From positions 15,976,017 through 16,040,016 of the forward strand of contig CALNVZ010003434.1 in the NCBI GenBank assembly GCA_940671915.1: a stretch of 64,000 bases of DNA, given 5' to 3'. Both the position numbers and the translations under genes were made by a program. Shown one piece after another: positions 55,631 through 64,000 of this stretch. How positions within the stretch are numbered: position 1 is the first letter of the stretch; every line of letters begins with the position of its first letter. The DNA is from Paracentrotus lividus. Lineage: Eukaryota > Echinodermata > Echinoidea > Camarodonta > Echinidae. The notes below the pieces were generated by a model. The model saw only the letters and a list, made by a program, of their open reading frames with translations, ran no database searches and was not told the DNA's origin.

Positions 55631-58450
55631 TTATTGGGATTCTGTGGTGAGAATCGTAATCTGTGCTTGCTGTAAGGTTAATCGCTGCAAGTCGTAAGAG
55701 TGGAAGAGGGTGTGGTTCTCATGTGGTTCTTACAAGTAGCATATTTAACGATATGTATGGGAACTACTCATTACGCTGTATTAGAATATCCACATGGCGT
55801 AAGAAAACCTGAAGTAATTTGATGATTGATATAGCATTCGACGTCAGGATAGGTTACAATGATGCACAGTGTAAGTGGGTGTAGGAATTGTGGGCATAAG
55901 GTAACAGATGCAATTGTTTTAAGCCGATGAGGGCGGAGCTATGGTTTGACGTCCTTCTTTTAGTTTAGTTTCACTAGTTACCAGTAAGATATCTGACCCA
56001 CGAAAAGCATGTAGCATCATCTTTTTCTATAAAATGGTGGGGAGAAACCCGGATCTATGGGCTGTAAGGATATGCTATAATACATTATTATGTAGTGTGT
56101 TTGAGAAACACACTTCGTAGTTACCATTTCTATACAGATTACTATTGGAGTGTAAAAAAGGCGTGATTTGGCACATACACGGGGTCAATTATGAATACTT
56201 GGTGTCGCGACTGTCATGCTCCATCCGGTGTGCCTGTGAAAGAGTTCTTTTGTTTTTAGGCAAGCAATGATGTTTAAGGCATCTCTCATGTGATAAGAAT
56301 TCTAGGCTAATTTAGTACATCAAAACATGTGAATGTAGAATGTTTCTTTTTTAATATTTATTATTTATTATTTTTATAGAAGGACCAAAATAAGCAGAAG
56401 ATATAATGGAAATATGCCTCCGGGATTACAGGGTCAAATGGCTAAATTAGGTGAACGTTTATTGCGTTTGAATGAGGAATCTACCTCTCTGCATCGTTAT
56501 TTCATCATGCAACGCATTATAAATGAAACTACTCTCAAACGATAGTGTATTTGTAACTCAGTTTAACAAGAAAATAGAATAAATTTGTGTAGTATACCGA
56601 TAGATAACCAATTCGGTGGTACGAGTTAATGAATTGATGTACATTTTAAAAGACTAGAACTCTGGTGGGTTAGAATAAAAATGGCAGAAGAACACTGAAA
56701 TGAGATAGGAACTCATATCTTGTCGAGATTTGCATAACAACCTCAATCAGAGTAAACTGTACCAAAGGCACGTTTAACAAGTGGTCTTCTGTGTACTCAT
56801 AATACATTGAACTTTTGTCGGCGAGCGTGATCAAAGGCGGATGGTCAGAGTAGTGCCAATTTTCCTCCGGCTTTGTAGTTCGCAAGAGGCGAACTTTATT
56901 GACAATTAAAACTGGAAGAGTTAAGTTTAGGAGTATGTGAATGAACTCAGCAATAATGACGGCTAGATACGCACACAATATTGTAAGAAGGTCGTTCAGT
57001 GCAGTCTTACTGTCTACTGCGAATGATTGGAGGAGTTACCGCCTCCTGCCTACTCGACGAGCGCAACGAGAAGAAGAAAAACTTCTTTACGGTAGTTCTC
57101 GGATTCCCAAATTCTTTCGCAGTGTGATGGTTATGATTTTTTGTCAATTAAGCTGCTTTATTGTTTTACTCTGATTCACCGAGTGGCAGTGTGGAAGAAG
57201 AAAGGAAACTGGCTTGGTGGTAGTTCAAGTGGTCGAAATTTATCATTATATATAGATATCCGAAGTCAAACCTAAAAATGGATTGTTATCATGTCTTGAC
57301 ACTATTCCAATGTAATAATAGTTTCAGTATCCTTTTTTAATCGGGCTTGTTTTCCACTTTTGTATACGCAACGCTTGTTGGTATTGTGTTTGAAAAGAAA
57401 AGTAATATTATAGATTTGCTGTTTAATTATGGATTTCATAAACCTTGAATCTAAATACATTTTTTTTTTGTATTTTATGTCAAAAGTTCTACCAATAATG
57501 GTTCATTAACACGACAACAACCAACAACAAATGTATATGTGACCCTCCGCCTCAAAACACAATAAGTCGCAAGAAGAACAACAAGAGTAAATGGCAGGAG
57601 AGCAGGCCATCTGCCTAGGAAAGCATTGATTAGCTGCTTTAATTGTAAACAGAGATATTATATTGAGTTGAACTTCACTAAAACTAAAGTGTTTTTGTAT
57701 CATTAGAAACGCATGATATATCTAGTTTCAGAAGCACATAAAACTTAGATATGAGTTCTGGTTCGACTTTATTGTTGGTTTTAAGCCTACATATTTTCCC
57801 CTTCTGGAAGTTCATGAATAATTTGAACCTCGCACAGTCTGCAGACATGTCAATTTTTCAAATTCGTTGTCGTGGTTTGTTTATTTCGCTAACTTGAAGT
57901 CGTGCTGGAGCCAATGTCATGAGGTACGTGACCTCTCTGATCACAATCAATACCGTCCTCAAGAATCAAAACACTTCGCCCTAAAGACGGACTGATATGT
58001 AGAAGCCCTTCTCACGTTTTCACGATTTCACAGCACTTTAACTCATGAAATCGCATGTCAAAACGAAACTACATGATAGTCAGTTGAGTGCCTTTTAGGA
58101 GCGTGCTTTATTCCTATTTTTATTTTATTCCGTTTGTCATCCATGAGATAAACTAAATTATGCATATTTCACCTCGATGTCATACACCCACTTGCCTCAC
58201 CAGCATCATATAGGTTCTCTAAATTTAATTAATGTGTGTCTGATGGTTTACATGTAGCTCTAACATTTTATTTTTCGACTCAAAGAAAGAGAAAACTGAA
58301 TGTGGCTTTACATTGCACGTAAAAAAAAAGACACAAAAAAACAAAAAACAATAAAACAAAAAAATTCGATATGATAAACAAATCTGTCACATTTAAAAAC
58401 TATTTGTAATATAAGTGGTGGGATAAGATCTAGTAGTAGTAGTAGTAGTA
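55631..58450. other. Non-coding or unrecognised sequence after the gap
   Basis: No conserved exon or repeat boundary was recognised. Overlapping opposite-strand open frames at 56670-57174 have no domain I know. The tail exon of gene E (RFRR-type) was looked for and not found. Confidence 0.45.
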
Positions 58451-59308
58451 CACTCTAAAACTGAGTGCTAATTTATGGGTGCTCGTTATAGTGACTGTAC
58501 TTGAAGAGCTAAATCAGGCAACTGAGTGCTGTTTTAGGCACTTACGCCAGTGCTAATTTATCAAAAAAAAAAAGGGGGTGTTCAGAGTCGGTTTGGGATT
58601 CCGAACGGGTTCACTAACATGGAAGAGTACGCTGACGTTACCGAAAGACAAAGTATATTCCCTAACTTGCTTTTTGATTATGAAAGATAGTAATATTATG
58701 GCAAGACTTTGAAGAAGTTTATTTAATGAACAATATGACTCTGTAGCAATCGTGAGGATGTGAATTGGTCTAACCGTGCTCGTAAGCGCTTCTCATCCAG
58801 GGGACCCAGGTTCGAATCCTAACGAAGTCACGGCCATTTTTGCCCAATTTTGCTGAAAGTTTCAGCTCATGTGACGTGGCTAAAACTTTGAGAGGGTTAA
58901 CAGCTTTGGAGTGCAGTGCAACTCAGAACAGCTCTTAAAAAGTGCTGATTTCAGCTCTGAAGTGCTAAAAAAAACAGCCTTCAGTTTTTGAGTGTGGAAG
59001 TATGTAGTATTAGTAGTAGTAGTAGTAGTTCGTAGTAAGTAGTAGTAGTGTGTCTGTAGTAAGTAGTAGCAGTAACTAGTAGTAGTAGTAGAAGTAGTAG
59101 TAGTAGTTAGTAGAAGCAGTAGTAGTCAGTAGTAGTAGTAGTAGTATAGTAGTAGTAGTAAGTAGTAAGTAGAAGTAGTAGTAAAGCAGTAGTAGTAGTA
59201 GTAGTAGTAGTAGTAAGTAGTAGTAGTAGTGAGAAGTAGTAGCAGTAGTGTAGTAGTAGTAAGTAGTAGTAGTAGTAGTGTAGTAGCAGCAGTAGTAGTA
59301 CGTTAGTC

Positions 59309-59342
<34 letters not shown>

Positions 59343-59345
59343 AGT
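58430..59345. repeat. (AGT)n microsatellite, interrupted
   Basis: AGT/TAG repeats run from about 58430-58450 and again 59005-59345, with many one-base interruptions. A TIR element (58451-58994) splits the tract. Confidence 0.93.
58451..58994. mobile_element. 544-bp TIR element containing a tRNA-like segment
   Basis: The ends are CACTCTAAAACTGAGTGC and, inverted, CACTCAAAAACTGAAGGC. Inside, about 58745-58835, is a tRNA-like region with a perfect B box GGTTCGAATCC (58809-58819) and an A-box-like TGGTCTAACCGTG. A SINE nested in the element, or capture by it, would explain this. It sits inside the AGT microsatellite. Confidence 0.78.
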
Positions 59346-61829
59346 AGTAGTGAAGGAAGAAGAATATGAAGAAGAAGAGAAGAGGTAGTTGTCAATATTC
59401 AAAGATTGTGCATTGATTGGGTTCAAAATTTCTGAAACGGACCTCATGCAACTCTACATTGATTCCTCAAACAATGACAAGCATGAGAAAAATGAAAAGA
59501 GCAAATTTGCACGTTGTATTACATGAACTTCAAATTATAAAGGTCATTGGAGGTTGATTCAATGTGTCGTGACAGATAATTTAAATTGTATTTGATCTCA
59601 ATAGCTTGAAAGCTTTAATCATGAAGCCGCAGGACCAACGTAGATGAAGATTCAACGCCTGTTTACAGGAAAGGTTATCCGCGCGCAGTTCACCGTGCTA
59701 GTCAATGCGCTAGCTTTCGCGTGTTTCTTTCCAATATTTAAATATTAAACCGAATCATACTACAAGAAGACATGTTGCTCAAATGTCTCGATTTGTAACA
59801 TTGCCGCAACTTCGGAAAACGAAAAAACTTTGGCTTACACGCGAAAACAGACACAGACAATGCTCTTTTGACACTTGGGTGAATAGAAAACGCTAATTTT
59901 GGGGGCGTGAATTTCTTTTTTCTGTTTCATAATTACACATATAAATACAATATGAAACCTTTGTCTGCGAAACTGTATTTTTCAATATCATGTATATTCA
60001 CAAGAGTTTATTGGCAAGGCAGTGCGCGAGACTTAAATGTCCGGGCGTGAATAGAGAAAAATGTGAGCAAAAACATACAACGGATATACACAGTCAACTT
60101 TTAGTTCTTATAGCCAATAGGGTGATGTCCGAACTCACGTCGCATTCTACTGTTACAAATACCTTTATTTCCCGGTCTCGACATTAGAGAACTGTCTTTT
60201 CAGGAAATGTATAAGAGCTTACTCATCGACTCTCAACTATAATAGGAATGGGGAGTGCTAATTAGCATGTGTATATAGATGATAGGTCTATAGTTGAGGA
60301 GGTTGTCTGACAAATTAACATGAGATTTTGGACTTTTTCAGGGTTATTTGTGCTGTGTGACAAGTAGCGATTCTTGGGTTAAGGTTTATTCAACGCAATA
60401 GCTTGTTAATATAAAAACGTTGATTTGAAGAAAATCCTGTTGAATATGTTCTGCAGTTGATAAATTCTGTTCAACTGCGTTTCCTATGATCTGCACGAAC
60501 TAGTTTATGAAGATGATACTGTGCATCTAGATCTACAGATAGAACATATGGTATTGTATCAGTCGAGCATTACAGGAGCTATATAAGTTTATCGTCAATC
60601 ATTTCTTCACGGTGAGACGATCTTTAGGTGGTCATAAATCATGTACAATGCATTTTAATAAAGATGAACAGCTAGTGTTCAGCTTGTGTCCTTAATAGAT
60701 ATTGAGCATTTAGAGCTTGACTACGCATAAGTAGTTCTGTAACTTAGGACGTGTGTTTGATTAACGCGAGGTATGAGAGTGATTATATATACGGAAAGGA
60801 GGTAGTCAAGCAGTGGTGAATCGAGTGTTTTAGAATAATAATCACAATCAGTTATACGCTTTGTCTTCTCGAGGATTTGCAGTACAGTGGGTAGATTACA
60901 CGTGATGGCTAAAAGTGAGATCTATAGAGCTTGTTACGCGATACATTAGGACGTTCTAAGACAACGCTAGTCTACTATATTATGAAGGAGAGTTATCGAT
61001 TTAACTCAACACATACTTCACATTGGAAAAGCCGTCTTCTAGAATATCGACCATGATCCATTTTATTGACGACGTTCGTTTGACAGATGATTGGCAACTT
61101 TTTCTGTGTAGACAGAGGTTAATATAGGAGCTTCAACCTGTGCTGTTTTGATCGAGAATCGGTTTCTTTCAACGCAGTGATGAACAGTGACGCTCTCATG
61201 TTGCACAAGAGGTAAGTCATACAATTATGTCTACTATGAGAGATTAGATCCCATAGAACCTGTGATCATTGTTGACTAAGCTCTCTTTTTTCGACACTGT
61301 CAGTTTCATCATAATCAGGGATACGAAGCAGTCTTCCGATTATAGGTCTGTAGTATTGGGTAGGTCGGATGTTTTGTATCACTCACACTCGTACGGGTAG
61401 ATTGTGGAGTCAATGAGTATCTTGATTCAAGTCTACGACTAATTACTCGTACTCATATCACGTTTCCGCGCTATCTCTCTTTATCATAAGCATCTGAGCA
61501 GCATGTCTCCTTCTTCCTCCCTCCAGCCGATAATTTCATACTTCTCTCACCGCTCGCAGGCGTTCTAGATTTTGCGTGGTCTCTAATGTCAGTGAGTTGG
61601 ATGCTTCCGCACGTTCCGCAGTCTCTCACAAATTTCACTTCTAGGTAGTTTCTGCCTGGCTGGCTGTTTACGGATGAGATGCTCTGAGTATGTATAATCT
61701 TCTCACGTCACCATTCGCTCATAAATTCTCCCTTCTTGCTTGTCGCTCCTTGTGTTTTTGGCATGTTATTTTTCACAGTATCTCTTTTGCACGCACACAT
61801 GTTCCCCAATTTGTTCAAAGAGACAAACC
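59346..61829. other. No gene recognised
   Basis: Unique-looking sequence with less homopolymer content than the rest of the window. No exon, RNA gene or repeat structure could be supported. Confidence 0.45.
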
Positions 61830-63612
61830 GGTACTGATAAATTGGTCCTGATAATAACTGATAACATAATTTCTAACTGAACGATACTGCTTCCAATCTG
61901 CAGTGACCTGCTTTTTCTGCCTTCAATTTGGTCTGTCTCGATTTCTTGACAGTCAATGAATTCTTCTGTAACCCAAGGAGTCTTTTCACCCTGACTCTCC
62001 TAATTAACATGGGCATGCTTGTCAACTACCCGAGAAAACCAGTTTCCATGTTCCAAGCTGCATGAATCTGGGTGCCCAGGTAGTAGTTCAGTCAGCACTT
62101 CTGAGGTCATTGATAAAATCGCTTCTTTTAAACTTCTGTAAGATCTGAACTGCACTGTTTGGGAGGTATTTAGGTTGAACATCTTCCAACCACATATACC
62201 AGACTATGATCACTCAAACTCTCAGAGAGCACTTTACTCTCAATACATTCTTGGGGGTATTTGTAAGATTAAATCAATCAAACTCGTGCTTGTTTCAGTA
62301 ATCTAGTTGGGAAATTAATATTTGTTTCAGGTCACTTTTGATTACACAGTTGTTTGACAAACTTAGAGTCTCTACAGTACATGTCCCAATTAAAATCTCC
62401 AAGAATGTATAACTCTTTTTGTTCACTCGTTGCTCTATTAATTGATTGGCCAATTAACATTTGGTAACCGACATTTGAACTCGGGGGACGGTAGAACGTA
62501 CCTATCAGAATATGAGTAGAATTTTTCAACTTGACTTCAACCCACAACGACTCTAGTCCTTCAATTTCTAAATCATATCTGCGAGTATAGACCAGTTCAT
62601 TAGAAACATACACAGCTACCCCACCACCATGGCGGTTTCTATCTGCTCTCTCAATAGTAAAACCATTCATATGTATCTCTGCTTCAACTACACTATCATC
62701 TAACAAAGTTTCTGATACTGTGAAAACATCAAATGGCCGATTAACTAACTTTTCTTTAAGATGGTCATATTTAGCTAAAAGACTATGAATATTAATGTGC
62801 GCCAACTTGAGTCCTTTAGTATAAATGTTAATTTGATATTCACGTTGACTTCTGTCATTGTCCGTATATTGCTGGTCTTCATCGGGCTGGTGATCACATC
62901 TGATGCATTCCCAATTTTGAGAATTAGTGGATCCGTCGTCATACATCGAGAGTGGTATGCTGGTGCACTTCAGGTGCCATGGAGATTTGCATCCCACACA
63001 AGTAATACCCTTCTGGTTTAAGTGGATTGCTTTGCGACATTTCAGGCACGCAGGAACAGTATTGGAGTTGTAATTGGTATCATCTGTGGGTCCTAGAGGG
63101 CGTCCTTCGATGTTAGAATCATCAGAGGAGCTTGTAGATATGAACAATGGTCTGGCTGCCCTACTCCTTCTGCCTCGCCTAGTTTTCTTCGTGTTCGCAA
63201 TACCAAGACTATTAATGGTCTCCCATATTGGCCGCGGAAGCCTTTGCTTGCAGCCTGAAGCACGATGAAGAGGGTTTAGATTATACAGCTCCTCTCGAGA
63301 ATATTTCTGTTTATCCTCTGAGATGGATTGGGAGATAAGTCCGGTTTGTGATTGGTTGGAGTTATATTGTTTATCATCAGTGGGACCTGGGTTAGAACTT
63401 ATATCCCCTGCTTGTAGAAGTAATGCTTGGAAGGTGGCATCCGAGTTTGGGTAATAACATGAGTGTTTGCCACAGTATTTGCCATTAGATTTCCATGTAT
63501 GTTGGGGTATATGTTCATACGCTACACATTCATATGTAGGTGTAATACTAGAGTTAGTTGCGTTGCACAACAGCACAATAACAACAGCGGTCACTAAGCT
63601 GGTCAGTGCCAT
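61830..63612 (-). mobile_element. CR1/L2-like non-LTR retrotransposon, 5' part, broken
   Basis: An intact frame (63612-62332, 426 codons) is followed by a frameshifted remnant. Residues 1-22 look like a signal peptide (TSLVTAVVIVLLCN core). Residues 64-77 end in GDISSNPGP, a 2A-like ribosome-skipping motif. Residues 188-230 form a PHD-type zinc finger (CLKC...CVGC...HLKC...CIRC). Residues 266-426 form the start of an apurinic-like endonuclease (LAHINIHSLLAK, Glu301 in TVSET, NRHGGGVAVYVS, GTFYRPPSS, LGDFN). After a stop at 62332, homologous pieces continue in shifting frames: SLSDHSLVY, then WFSRVVDKHA near 62010, then GEKTPWVTEEF to about 61830. The reverse transcriptase is absent. A GPTDD-x2-YNSN segment occurs twice (76-86 and 174-184). 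The copy is non-autonomous. Confidence 0.88.
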
Positions 63613-64000
63613 GGTCAGTTTGGGGTTCTATTGTTCGGACACAAAAGGCAACTTTCATTGATGTTCAGCTTGACTGCATATCAAGCTTATATCAAGTCAA
63701 CTGTGTGTATATATATGGTTCCTGTTCAAAATGGCCAGTGCTTTCTAGCAAGTATCAATGTTGTGAAATCAAAAACCACAACTACTCACATATCAGGTTG
63801 ATGATCCTACTAAAAAATGTCCTGCCACTTCCTTGAAACTGCTTCTTTCAGTTGGTCCACATATAGAGACAATCACTCATATCGAAACATATAAAAAGTC
63901 CAAAGTTAGTCACAAGGTGAGGAGCAACACTCACGCGCTCAACCCCTATAATACTTGTTGTTTATACAGTTTATGTCAAAAGTATATCATATGTGATGCA
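63613..64000 (-). other. Sequence 5' of the retrotransposon frame
   Basis: No coding sequence is seen. It may include the element's 5' UTR, but the boundary cannot be set without other copies. Confidence 0.4.

Noticed and set aside
56670-57174. Overlapping frames of 102 and 77 codons on opposite strands
   Set aside because: No recognisable domain, splice signals or repeat context; left unassigned.
58745-58835. Second tRNA gene
   Set aside because: It lies inside a TIR element and no proper cloverleaf can be drawn by eye.

Overview
This window is nuclear DNA of an invertebrate animal. It is AT-rich and intron-rich, with GT-AG introns of hundreds to thousands of bases and many microsatellites, small inverted-repeat transposons and tRNA-derived repeats. 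The two conserved genes (MEAF6, class I aldolase) and a CR1/L2-type retrotransposon carrying a signal peptide plus a 2A-like motif suggest an invertebrate deuterostome, most likely an echinoderm such as a sea urchin. That placement is inference, not proof.

Layout. 1-4460: non-coding, T-rich. 4461-7223 (+): MEAF6, a subunit of histone acetyltransferase complexes, without its first exon(s). 8.3-13.3 kb: intergenic, ending in a 1.5 kb element built of about 145-bp tandem repeats. 13689-about 24045 (-): a complete fructose-bisphosphate aldolase (365 aa, seven coding exons plus a 5' UTR exon) with two inverted-repeat elements in its introns. 24-27.6 kb: repeats, including a 1.1 kb element with a clear target-site duplication.

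27.6-55.6 kb: the most interesting part, a cluster of small secreted six-cysteine protein genes that I do not recognise. Genes sit in head-to-head pairs: A(-)/B(+), D1(-)/C(+), D2(-)/E(+). The four-exon plan is a 4-codon first exon, a signal-peptide exon, a cysteine-rich exon and a Ser-rich tail exon. The cysteine spacing C-x(10-13)-C-x(25-37)-C-x(12-15)-C-x6-C is kept even where the rest of the sequence has diverged. A and B encode identical mature domains that differ only at synonymous sites, and they share a core promoter in mirror orientation. A tandem duplication (about 30.4-37.9 kb copied to about 37.9-50.4 kb) made a chimeric gene, D1, that lacks a signal-peptide exon. The second copy is full of one-base indels, which means either decay or uncorrected long-read sequence.

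55606-55630 is an assembly gap. 55.6-61.8 kb holds no gene I can recognise, apart from a TIR element with an internal tRNA-like region set inside a long AGT microsatellite. 61.8-63.6 kb (-) is a broken CR1/L2-like non-LTR retrotransposon: signal peptide, 2A-like motif, PHD finger, endonuclease, then a frameshifted remnant.

The two housekeeping genes are unrelated to the cluster. The cluster genes probably make secreted peptides. Their coordinated, TATA-containing divergent promoters and a TTACGTAA bZIP-like palindrome suggest inducible or tissue-restricted expression (inference).
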